Shown: positions 46,047 through 53,473 of the stretch, piece by piece
Layout of the letters: each line of letters opens with the position of its first letter
Position numbering within the stretch: the first letter of the stretch is position 1
Notes under the pieces: generated by a model
The model's database searches: none
What the model was told of the DNA's origin: nothing
The model's input: only the letters and a program-made list of their open reading frames with translations
Assembly: GCA_035531755.1 (NCBI GenBank)
Contig: DATKSK010000038.1
Location: 1-64,000, forward strand
Reading direction: 5' to 3'
DNA: 64,000 nt
From: Acidimicrobiales bacterium
GTDB taxonomy: Bacteria > Actinomycetota > Acidimicrobiia > Acidimicrobiales > UBA8190
Made by a program: the position numbers and the translations under genes

Positions 46047-47173
46047 CAGGCGGCGACGTCCTTGGGGAAAGCGGTCAGGGTGCGGCAGCCGTTCTCGGTG
46101 ACCACGACGGTGTCCTCCACACGGACACCGCCGATGCCGGGCAGGTACACCCCGGGCTCGACGGTCACGACGACTCCGGGGGCGAGGATAGCAGTCGACC
46201 CGGCTCCGACCGCCGGGCCCTCGTGGATGTCGAGGCCGACGCCGTGCCCGGTGCCGTGATCGAACGCGTCCCCCCATCCCGCCGCCGCGATCAGGTCGCG
46301 GCACGCCTTGTCGACGTCCCCGGCGGCGGCCCCGGCGCGCACGGCCGCCACCCCGGCCGCCTGGGCCTCGGCCACCACGGCGAACACCCGGGCCAGCGTG
46401 CCGGTCGGCTCGCCGCCCACGCAGAAGGTGCGCGTCATGTCCGAGCGGTACCCCTCGTACACGGCCCCGAAGTCGATCACCACGGGGTCGCCGGCCTCGA
46501 TCGGCCGGGCCGAGGGCCGGGCGTGGGGCTTGGCGGCGTTGGGGCCCGACGCCACGATCGTCTCGAAGGCGCGGTCCTCGGCCCCCAGCCGGCGCATGGC
46601 GGTGTCGAGGGCCAGCGCCACGTCCTCTTCGCGCCCGCCCTGCCCGAGCATGGGGAGCACCTCGCCGAGCGCGGCGTCGGCGATGGCGGCTGCCCGCGCC
46701 ATGCGCGCCAGCTCGCCGTCGTCCTTCACCTGCCGCAGTGCCTCGACCACGCCGCTCGTGGCCACGGGCTCGGCGACGGCCAGCGCGTCGGCCCAGCGAC
46801 CCTTGGCGGCCCACGTGACGTGGTCGGCCTCGAGGCCGAGGCGCCCGACGGCAGCCGACTGCACCGCGGCGGCAAGTGCCTCGCGCTGGGCCTGCACGCC
46901 GCCGATGCACAGCGCCACGGCACCGTCGGTGCCCGAGGCACGCAGCTGTTCCCCCGCCTGCGTCCGGTACCGGCCGTCGGTCGTGAGCAACGCGCCCGCG
47001 GTCGTGACCAGCAGCACGCCCGCCGAGCCGGTGAACCCGGTCAGGTACCGCACGTTCGCAAGCGCGGTGACGAGGAGCGCGTCGACCGCGGCGGCGTCGA
47101 GCCCGGCGCGCAGTCGCTCCAGGCGGCGGGGCACGAGCATAGGGGGCAGCTCGCCGGCGGCGGGGCTGCTCAC
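46046..47173 (-). CDS. Xaa-Pro aminopeptidase (M24B)
   Basis: 375 residues. The N-terminal creatinase-like domain (about 15-135) includes LVTALANVRYLTGFTGSAG. The C-terminal pita-bread domain has the dinuclear metal ligands: IDFGAVYEGYRSDMTRTF (two Asp), DHGTGHGVGLDIHEGP (His), VTVEPGVYLPG (Glu) and GVRVEDTVVV (Glu). It removes N-terminal residues before proline. The GTG at 47173 overlaps the aroQ stop (GTGA). The aroQ-pepP/Q-efp-nusB order is conserved. Confidence 0.93.
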   Translation of the reverse strand: MSSPAAGELPPMLVPRRLERLRAGLDAAAVDALLVTALANVRYLTGFTGSAGVLLVTTAGALLTTDGRYRTQAGEQLRASGTDGAVALCIGGVQAQREALAAAVQSAAVGRLGLEADHVTWAAKGRWADALAVAEPVATSGVVEALRQVKDDGELARMARAAAIADAALGEVLPMLGQGGREEDVALALDTAMRRLGAEDRAFETIVASGPNAAKPHARPSARPIEAGDPVVIDFGAVYEGYRSDMTRTFCVGGEPTGTLARVFAVVAEAQAAGVAAVRAGAAAGDVDKACRDLIAAAGWGDAFDHGTGHGVGLDIHEGPAVGAGSTAILAPGVVVTVEPGVYLPGIGGVRVEDTVVVTENGCRTLTAFPKDVAA

Positions 47174-47640
47174 GGGGAGCCGGGCGGGCGCTCGGCGAGC
47201 AACGCGGCCACGGCCCGCACCGCCAGGAGGTAGCCCAGTCCGCCGAAGCCGGCGATCGCCCCGTCGGCCACGCCCGCCACCACCGACGTGTGGCGCCACG
47301 GCTCGCGGGCCGCGGGGTTGGAGAGGTGAAGCTCCACCACGACCCCCTCGAAGGCGGCGAGGGCGTCGTGCAACGACCAGGAGTAGTGCGTGAGGGCACC
47401 GGCGTTCACCACCACGGCGGCGGCCCGGCCCCGTGCGCCGTGGACGAGCTCCACGAGCTCGCCCTCGTGGTTGCTCTGGTGGTGCTCGAGCTCCAGCCCG
47501 CACGCGGCGGCCTCCGCCGTCGCCGCCGTCACGTGGTCGGCAAGCCGAGCCCGGCCGTAGATCTCGGGCTCGCGCTCACCCAGGAGGTCGAGGTTCGGCC
47601 CCGACAGCATCAGCACGAGCGCTCCCCCGCCCCCGCTCAC
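47170..47640 (-). CDS. aroQ: 3-dehydroquinate dehydratase, type II
   Basis: 156 residues, dodecameric type II enzyme. Motifs: VLMLSGPNLDLLGEREPEIYGR with the catalytic Tyr and Arg region, HHQSNHEGELVELVH, VVNAGALTHYSWSLHDAL, and VELHLSNPAAREPWRHTSVV with the catalytic His. Third step of the shikimate route, matching aroB/aroK/aroC beside it. GTG 47640 overlaps the aroB stop. Confidence 0.94.
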   Translation of the reverse strand: MSGGGGALVLMLSGPNLDLLGEREPEIYGRARLADHVTAATAEAAACGLELEHHQSNHEGELVELVHGARGRAAAVVVNAGALTHYSWSLHDALAAFEGVVVELHLSNPAAREPWRHTSVVAGVADGAIAGFGGLGYLLAVRAVAALLAERPPGSP

Positions 47641-48689
47641 GGCGCGCATCCCATGTCGGCCAGGGTAGCGAGGACGGCGGCCTCGTCCACCTCGTGCACG
47701 GGCTCGACCCCGCGGGGGCCGTCGAGGACGAACGTCAGGTCGTGGCGCGCCTTTTTGTCCCTCGCCATGAAGTCGACGAGCTCGCGCGCCGACGCGCCGG
47801 TGGGAAGGTCGGCGGGAAGGTCGAAGGCCCCGACGACCCGCCGGTGCAGGGCCACCCGCTCGTCGTCGACACGCCCGAGGCGCCGGGCCAGCATCGCCGC
47901 GAACACGAGCCCGATGGCCACCGCCTCGCCGTGGCGGAGGTCCCACTTGGCATCGGGCCCGAAGGCGGCCGCCTCCAGGGCGTGGGCGAGGGTGTGGCCG
48001 TAATTGAGCACCATGCGGCGGCCCGACTCGCGCTCGTCCTCGGACACGACGGCGGCCTTGATCGCCACGCACGTGGCGATCTGCTCGTCGAGCGAGAGAC
48101 CGAGCAACGACGCGCCCGGGCGGCCGTCGTCGAGCAGCCCGTCGCCCAGGAAGGCGTACTTGGCCATCTCCCCGCGACCCGAGGACCACTCGCGCGCCGG
48201 CAGGGACCGCAGGGCCTCGGTGTCGCAGATGACAGCGGTGGGCTGCCAGAAGGCGCCCACGAGGTTCTTGCCCTCGGGGAGGTTGACGCCCGTCTTGCCC
48301 CCGATGGCGGCGTCGACCTGGGCGAGCAGCGTGGTGGCCACGTTCACGTAGGCGATGCCCCGGTGGAACACGGCCGCCGCGAACCCCGCCACGTCGCTGA
48401 CGACGCCCCCGCCGACGGCCACCACGGCGTCCGAGCGCGCCAGGCCGAAGCCGGCGAAGTCCCGGCACAACCGCTCCACGGTGCCGAGGGTCTTGGCGGC
48501 CTCGCCGCCGGGGACGACGAAGGTCCGGGCCTCGACACCCGGGTCGACGTCCACCTCGACGCCGTCCTGGGTGACCACGGCCACCTGGCGGACGCCGGGC
48601 GGCAGCATGTCCGGGAGCAGCCGGCGCGCGCCCGCCCCGACGACGACGTCGTAGGCCCTGTCCCCCAGGCCGACCGGGACCGTGATCAT
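47637..48689 (-). CDS. aroB: 3-dehydroquinate synthase
   Basis: 350 residues, NAD- and zinc-dependent. VAVGGGVVSDVAGFAAAVFHRGI and TTLLAQVDAAIGGKTGVNLPEGKN are the NAD and phosphate motifs; metal ligands are in RGEMAKYAFLGDG and LNYGHTLAHALE and the RHGEAVAIGL region. The ATG overlaps the aroK stop (ATGA). Confidence 0.96.
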   Translation of the reverse strand: MITVPVGLGDRAYDVVVGAGARRLLPDMLPPGVRQVAVVTQDGVEVDVDPGVEARTFVVPGGEAAKTLGTVERLCRDFAGFGLARSDAVVAVGGGVVSDVAGFAAAVFHRGIAYVNVATTLLAQVDAAIGGKTGVNLPEGKNLVGAFWQPTAVICDTEALRSLPAREWSSGRGEMAKYAFLGDGLLDDGRPGASLLGLSLDEQIATCVAIKAAVVSEDERESGRRMVLNYGHTLAHALEAAAFGPDAKWDLRHGEAVAIGLVFAAMLARRLGRVDDERVALHRRVVGAFDLPADLPTGASARELVDFMARDKKARHDLTFVLDGPRGVEPVHEVDEAAVLATLADMGCAP

Positions 48690-49231
48690 CGCCCGTCCCG
48701 CTGCGCCCGCACCGCCCGGCCCGTGACGGCCAGCACGCGGTCGGCGACCTCGTCCGGGTCGAGGCCGTCCACGTCGACCACCTCGTCGGCGAGCTCGTCG
48801 TAGAGCGGCCGGCGCTCGGCGTCGATGCGGACGAGCGCTCCGGCGACCCCCTCGCCGACGCCGGACAGCAACGGCCGGCCGTCGTCGTCGCCGACCCGCG
48901 CCTCGAGCGTGTCGGGGCGGGCGCGCAGCCACACCACCGTCCCGGCGCGCCGCATGGCGGCCCGGTTGGTGGGATCGAGGACGGCCCCACCCCCGACCGA
49001 CACGACGCACGCGTCGTCGCGGGCGAGGACGTCCTGCAGCGCCTCGGCCTCGCGGCGACGGAAGGCGGCCTCGCCACTCGTGGCGAAGATGGCCGCCACC
49101 GACGTCCCCGCGGCCTGCTCGACGACGTCGTCGGTGTCGACGACGGGACGCCCGAGCCGCGCCGCGACCAACCGGCCCACCGTCGACTTCCCCGTGCCCA
49201 TCATGCCGACGAGCAGGAGGTGCTCAGCCAC
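48686..49231 (-). CDS. aroK: Shikimate kinase
   Basis: 181 residues, P-loop kinase. Walker [14 protein letters not shown], shikimate-binding [11 protein letters not shown] (Asp) and [12 protein letters not shown] with Arg, [16 protein letters not shown] as Walker-B-like GGG, lid [12 protein letters not shown]. Overlaps the aroC 3' end by 8 bp. Confidence 0.95.
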   Translation of the reverse strand: MAEHLLLVGMMGTGKSTVGRLVAARLGRPVVDTDDVVEQAAGTSVAAIFATSGEAAFRRREAEALQDVLARDDACVVSVGGGAVLDPTNRAAMRRAGTVVWLRARPDTLEARVGDDDGRPLLSGVGEGVAGALVRIDAERRPLYDELADEVVDVDGLDPDEVADRVLAVTGRAVRAQRDGR

Positions 49232-50414
49232 TGCCGGCCGCGACGGCCGACGACGGCGTGTCGTGCAGCGACGACAGGTAGCCGTCCCGGTTGCGCAACA
49301 CCTCGGCCAGCGAGTCGCCCCCGAATTTCCGCAACGCCTCGGCGGCGAGCACGAGCGCCGTCATGGTCTCTGCCACGACGCCCATGGCCGGCACGGCAGT
49401 GACGTCGGTCCGCTCCTTGAACGACACGGTCGCCTCCTTGGTGACCACGTCGACGGTGCCGAGCACGGGCCGGTTCAACGTGGCGAGGGGCTTCATGCCG
49501 ACACGCGCCACGACGAGGCCGCCGGTCGACATGCCCCCTTCGATGCCACCGGCGCGCGCCGTCTCGCGGCGGTAGGCGCCGTCGGCCTCGTCCCACGTGA
49601 TGGCGTCGTGTGCCTCGGAGCCGCGCCGGGTGGCCACGTCGGCGCCCTCACCGAACTCCACGTACTTGACGGCCTGGATGCTCACGAGCGCCTGGGCGAG
49701 CAACCCGTCGAGGCGCCGGTCCCAGTGGACGTGGCTGCCGAGCCCCACCGGCACGCCGTAGGCGAGGACCTCGACCACCCCGCCCAGGGAGTCGCCGTCC
49801 TTGGCGGCCGCCTTCACGGCGGCCACCATCCGCGCCTCCACGTCGGGGTCGAAGCAGCGGACGGGTGAGTCGTCGACGCGCCCGAGGTCGTCGGGCCCCG
49901 GGCGCTGGCCGTCTCCGGCGCGCACCGGCCCCAGCCCGATGACGTGGCTGACCACGGCGATGCCCAGCCGGGCGAGCAGCGCCTTGGCCAGGCAGCCGGC
50001 GGCCACCCGGGCGGCGGTCTCCCGGGCGGACGCCCGCTCGAGGACGTCGCGGGCGTCGTCGAACCCGTACTTCTGCATCCCGGCGAGGTCCGCGTGCCCG
50101 GGGCGGGGCTTCGTGAGGACGGTGCTGGGCGCGCCCGGGTCGGGAGACATCTCCTCCTGCCACTTGGGCCATTCGGTGTTGGCGATCTCGACGGCCACCG
50201 GCGCCCCGAGCGTGCGGCCGTGGCGCACGCCTCCGACGAGCGAGACCTCGTCGGCCTCGAAGCGCATCCGGGGGCCCCGCCCGTAGCCGAGGCGTCGTCG
50301 GGCGAGCTCGCCGGCGACCGCCGCGGTCGTCACCGGGAGCCCGGCGGGCAGGCCCTCCACGATCACGACGAGCGCCCTGCCGTGGGACTCTCCCGCGGTG
50401 AGGAACCTGAGCAC
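49224..50414 (-). CDS. aroC: Chorismate synthase
   Basis: 396 residues; forms chorismate using reduced FMN. Signatures: [26 protein letters not shown] at the N-terminus, [37 protein letters not shown] centrally, and [25 protein letters not shown] at 50414, predicted leaderless from TAGATT 6 nt upstream. First gene of the aro-pepP-efp-nusB group. A 26-bp tandem array lies directly upstream. Confidence 0.96.
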   Translation of the reverse strand: MLRFLTAGESHGRALVVIVEGLPAGLPVTTAAVAGELARRRLGYGRGPRMRFEADEVSLVGGVRHGRTLGAPVAVEIANTEWPKWQEEMSPDPGAPSTVLTKPRPGHADLAGMQKYGFDDARDVLERASARETAARVAAGCLAKALLARLGIAVVSHVIGLGPVRAGDGQRPGPDDLGRVDDSPVRCFDPDVEARMVAAVKAAAKDGDSLGGVVEVLAYGVPVGLGSHVHWDRRLDGLLAQALVSIQAVKYVEFGEGADVATRRGSEAHDAITWDEADGAYRRETARAGGIEGGMSTGGLVVARVGMKPLATLNRPVLGTVDVVTKEATVSFKERTDVTAVPAMGVVAETMTALVLAAEALRKFGGDSLAEVLRNRDGYLSSLHDTPSSAVAAGSG

Positions 50415-50420
50415 GCGGCC

Positions 50421-50426
50421 AATCTA
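50421..50426 (-). promoter_or_regulatory. -10 element of the aroC operon
   Basis: TAGATT on the minus strand, six nt before the aroC GTG at 50414. No -35 consensus; the region where it should be is the first copy of the 26-bp repeat. Confidence 0.45.
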
Positions 50427-50440
50427 CTTCGGCGTCCCCA

Positions 50441-50568
50441 CAGGCCCCGCGGTGCGCAGGGCGGGTCAGGCCCCGCAGGCCCCGCGGTGCGCAGGGCGGG
50501 TCAGGCCCCGCGGTGCGCAGGGCGGGTCAGGCCCCGCGCTGCGCAGGGCGGGTCAGGCCCCGCGCTGG
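50441..50568. repeat. 26-bp tandem repeat array between prepilin peptidase and aroC
   Basis: Copies of a 26-bp unit (CAGGCCCCGCGGTGCGCAGG plus GCGGGT) lie at 50441-50466, 50476-50501, 50502-50527 and 50528-50553, with a partial fifth at 50554-50568. A 9-bp partial (CAGGCCCCG) is inserted at 50467-50475. Copies 1-3 read GGTGCGC and copies 4-5 GCTG. The array covers the stop codon of the prepilin peptidase and ends 15 bp before the aroC -10. Confidence 0.9.
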
Positions 50569-51347
50569 AAGAGCGCGTGGGCCACGGGCCCTCCCCACAG
50601 CACCGTCAGCCACGCGCCGGCAGCGAGAAAGGGGCCGAAGGGGATCTTGGTCTTGCGACCGGCCCCGGTCACCGCCATGGCCACGACGCCCAGGACGGAC
50701 CCCAGGACGAAGGCGGCGAGGAACCCGACGAAGGCGCGGCCGAGGCCCAGCCACCCCGTGGCGGCACCGATCACACCCGCCAGCCGCACGTCGCCGAACC
50801 CCATGCCGCGCGGGACGGCGATGTGGACGGCGTAGAAGGCGGCGAACGCGCCGCCGCCGGCGATGGCGGCCCGGGTGAGCGCCCCCCACCGGTGGTCGAC
50901 GGCCGACGCCACCACCAGCAGCGGGATCAGGAGGGCCAGGGTGGGGTAGATCAGGCGGTTGGGGATGATCTGCCGCTCGAGGTCCACGGCGCTGATCGCC
51001 ACCAGCGACAGGCCCAGCACGGCGAACGGGGCCAGGGCCGCGTCGGCCCCGATGCGGGCCGCCATGGAGCCGAGCACCGCGGCGCTGACGACGGCGAGGA
51101 CCGCGGGCCGCCACGGGTGCGCCACCGCCTGCCCACACGACGGGCAGCCCGACCGCAGTGTCAGGGACCGCGCCACGGGGACGAGGGCGAGCCCACGCGC
51201 CGGCGTAGCGCACGACTGGCATCGCCACCAGGGACGGGTCATCGGGAGGCGCGCGCCCATCCGCTCCACGAGCACCTCGAGCCCGTCGCCGAGGACCAGT
51301 CCGCCCGCCGCGCTGACCCCCGTGACGAGGGCGTGCATGGCGGGCAC
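50553..51347 (-). CDS. Prepilin leader peptidase (A24 family)
   Basis: 264 residues, polytopic membrane protein. A cytoplasmic zinc-type domain near the N-terminus has CQSC and CPSCG (two C-x-x-C). The catalytic aspartates are in AISAVDLERQIIPNRL and in GMGFGDVRLAG (G-x-G-D). It would cut type-IV-pilin-like or competence pseudopilin leaders and perhaps N-methylate them. No pilin or secretion ATPase genes are present in the window. Its last codons lie inside the tandem repeat array, so the C-terminus (FQRGA) probably ends at the first repeat-encoded stop. Confidence 0.9.
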   Translation of the reverse strand: MPAMHALVTGVSAAGGLVLGDGLEVLVERMGARLPMTRPWWRCQSCATPARGLALVPVARSLTLRSGCPSCGQAVAHPWRPAVLAVVSAAVLGSMAARIGADAALAPFAVLGLSLVAISAVDLERQIIPNRLIYPTLALLIPLLVVASAVDHRWGALTRAAIAGGGAFAAFYAVHIAVPRGMGFGDVRLAGVIGAATGWLGLGRAFVGFLAAFVLGSVLGVVAMAVTGAGRKTKIPFGPFLAAGAWLTVLWGGPVAHALFQRGA

Positions 51348-51437
51348 GCTAACCGAAGGGCATGACGGCGCCGCGGATGCGCGCCGCCTGAACGGAGCCG
51401 CCCGGGCAGGTGCGCCCCGGGAGACGCCCCTCCGGCC

Positions 51438-52094
51438 TTACTTCTTGGCCGGCTCGTAGAAGGGGTTGGCGCCGCTGGCGTGGTCGGTGACGTCGACGAC
51501 GGACGCGATCTCGGGGACGGCCTCGCGCAGTGCGACCTCGATCCCCTGCGACAGCGTGACCTTGGCGAGGCCGCAGCCCTGACACCCGCCGCTGAGACGG
51601 ACGTAGACCACGCTCTCCTCCACCGCCACCAGGTCGGCACGGCCCCCGTGCATGGCGATCGACGGGTTCACCTGGTCGTCGAGCACCGCCAGGATGCGCT
51701 GGGCGAGCTCGCCCGTGAGATCCCCCTGGCGGCGCTCGGTGAAGGCCTCGGGCCGCGGTGGGGTGTTCGGGTTCAGGATGACCAGCCCGCCCTCGCCCTC
51801 CTCGGACCAGTCGAGCCGGGCCCCCACCAGGCGGGCGGCGCTCGACTCGGGCACCACCACGGTCAGGCCGGCATCCTCGGCGACGGCGTCGCCGGCCCCG
51901 GCGTCAGACGCCGCCTGGAAGTAGATGTCATAGGTGTAGGCGCCGTCGCGGGCGCCGGTGACCTCGACCCACAGGGCCAGGTGCTCGGCGTCGGCCTCCT
52001 GGGCGCGGGCGTCCAGCACGACACCGCGTGCCGCGGGTGTCACGGTGAGTACAGCGGTGGTCGCGGTGTCCTCGACCGAGGCGTCCTGAGCCAT
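51438..52094 (-). CDS. NifU/NfuA-like iron-sulfur cluster carrier
   Basis: 218 residues with two domains. The N-terminal part (about 10-110) resembles the A-type/HesB-like degenerate domain of NfuA (LTVTPAARGVVLDARAQEADAEHLALWVEVTG) and lacks the usual cysteines. The C-terminal NifU domain (about 135-205) carries C-x-x-C in LSGGCQGCGLAKVTL. Two such subunits would hold one 4Fe-4S cluster. GGGGAGG lies upstream of the ATG as a ribosome binding site. It is divergent from the ATP-grasp gene with only 31 bp between starts. Cluster supply to the radical SAM protein at 53474 is plausible but inferred. Confidence 0.9.
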   Translation of the reverse strand: MAQDASVEDTATTAVLTVTPAARGVVLDARAQEADAEHLALWVEVTGARDGAYTYDIYFQAASDAGAGDAVAEDAGLTVVVPESSAARLVGARLDWSEEGEGGLVILNPNTPPRPEAFTERRQGDLTGELAQRILAVLDDQVNPSIAMHGGRADLVAVEESVVYVRLSGGCQGCGLAKVTLSQGIEVALREAVPEIASVVDVTDHASGANPFYEPAKK

Positions 52095-52114
52095 GGTGGC
52101 AACCTCCCCGCACC

Positions 52115-52120
52115 ATCATA
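52115..52120 (-). promoter_or_regulatory. -10 element of the NfuA-like gene, overlapping the divergent gene's promoter
   Basis: TATGAT on the minus strand precedes a ~13-nt leader containing the GGGGAGG site. On the plus strand CATCAT (52114-52119) precedes the ATP-grasp GTG by 6 nt. The two promoters would overlap and exclude each other. Confidence 0.4.
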
Positions 52121-52125
52121 GGTGT

Positions 52126-53379
52126 GTGGCCCGAGTACTCCTTCTCCTTCCTTCGGCCACGTACCGCGCCGCGGACTTCCTCGACGCCGCCCGGGCGCTC
52201 GGGGTCGAGGTCGTCGTCGGCACCGACGAGCCCCACGCCCTGAAGGCCGCCATGGGTACTCGCTCCCTCGAGGTCCCCCTGGGCGATCCCGCCGAGGCGG
52301 CCCGCCTGATCGCCGCCCACGACGCCGTGGCCCCCCTCGACGCCGTGGTGGCGGTCGACGACGCCGGCACCGTGGTGGCGGCGGCCGCCGGGGAGCTGCT
52401 CGGCTTGCGGCACAACCCCCCCGAGGCCGTCGCCGCGGCGCGCGACAAGCTCGCCATGCGCACCCGCCTGGCCGCTGCCGAGGTGCCCCAGCCGGCGTTC
52501 GCACCCCTCCCCGCGGATGCGGGGCCCGAGGAGGTCGCGGCCGTGGCCCGGCGGGTGGGCCTGCCGTGCGTGATCAAGCCGACGACCCTGTCCGGCAGCC
52601 AGGGGGTCCTGCGCGCCGACACGACCGACGAGGCCGTCGCCGTCGCCGCGCGCGTGCGGCGCATCGCCACCGCCGCCGGGGTGGCGACCGCCACCCCGCT
52701 GCTCGTGGAGCGGTTCGTCCCGGGAGCAGAGGTCGCGGTCGAAGGCCTGCTCGTGGCGGGTGAGCTTCGGCCCCTGGCCGTCTTCGACAAACCCGACCCC
52801 CTCGACGGGCCGGCGTTCGAGGAGACCATCTACGTGACCCCGTCACGCCTGGCCCCGCTCGATGCCGCCGCGGTGCTGGCGGCGGCGGCCGGGGCGACGG
52901 CCGCGCTCGGGTTGCGCGACGGCCCCGTACATGCCGAGGTGCGCGTCAGCGGCGGGCGGGCCTCGGTCATCGAGGTGGCGGCGCGGACCATCGGTGGCCT
53001 GTGCTCGCGCGCGCTGTCGTTCTCCACGGGTCGCTCGCTCGAGGCGCTCGTGATCGCCCATGCGCTGGACATGCCGCTCGGCGCCACCGCTGCCGTGGGG
53101 GCGTCGGGCGTCCTCATGGTCCCGATCCCGCGTGCCGGGGTCTTCGTCGGCGTCGACGGCGGCGTCGAGGCGTTGGCCGTCCCGGGCGTCACCGACGTCC
53201 AATTCACCGTGGCGCCCGGCCGCCGGGTGGCTCCTGTCCCCGAGGGGAACCGCTACCTCGGCTTCGTCTTCGCCCGCGATCGGACGCCCGAACGGGTGGA
53301 GCGCGCGCTGCGGCGGGCGCGGGCGGTGCTGGACGTCGACATCGACCCCGACGCGGGCGCGGGGCCACCCGCCTGCTGA
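52126..53379 (+). CDS. ATP-grasp family ligase, substrate unknown
   Basis: 417 residues. The N-terminal Rossmann-like part (MARVLLLLPSATYRAADFLDAARALGVEVVVGTD) is a pre-ATP-grasp domain. The ATP-grasp core spans about 100-300: RDKLAMRTRLAAAEVPQPAFAPL, LPCVIKPTTLSGSQGV with the ATP Lys and glycine loop, LLVERFVPGAEVAVEGLLVAGEL, and VHAEVRVSGGRASVIEVAARTIGG with metal-binding Glu. A C-terminal carboxylase-like domain follows. Such enzymes join a carboxylate to an amine or amino acid. It is not carbamoyl-phosphate or biotin carboxylase. It is followed 94 bp later by the CCAEP radical SAM gene; co-function is inferred from adjacency. Confidence 0.88.
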   Translation: MARVLLLLPSATYRAADFLDAARALGVEVVVGTDEPHALKAAMGTRSLEVPLGDPAEAARLIAAHDAVAPLDAVVAVDDAGTVVAAAAGELLGLRHNPPEAVAAARDKLAMRTRLAAAEVPQPAFAPLPADAGPEEVAAVARRVGLPCVIKPTTLSGSQGVLRADTTDEAVAVAARVRRIATAAGVATATPLLVERFVPGAEVAVEGLLVAGELRPLAVFDKPDPLDGPAFEETIYVTPSRLAPLDAAAVLAAAAGATAALGLRDGPVHAEVRVSGGRASVIEVAARTIGGLCSRALSFSTGRSLEALVIAHALDMPLGATAAVGASGVLMVPIPRAGVFVGVDGGVEALAVPGVTDVQFTVAPGRRVAPVPEGNRYLGFVFARDRTPERVERALRRARAVLDVDIDPDAGAGPPAC

Positions 53380-53461
53380 CGCCGCGTGGGCGAGGTGGAC
53401 GACGGCCGACGGGTCGAGACCCACCTGGCGGCCCCGGTCCGACCATCGCTGCCGATGCCAC

Positions 53462-53467
53462 TACCGT
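53462..53467 (+). promoter_or_regulatory. -10 element of the radical SAM gene
   Basis: TACCGT, six nt before the GTG at 53474, predicts a leaderless message and favours that start over the GTG at 53468. Confidence 0.4.
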
Positions 53468-53473
53468 GTGGCG

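Noticed and set aside
50441-50568. CRISPR array
   Set aside because: The 26-bp units are directly contiguous without unique spacers and no cas genes are present.
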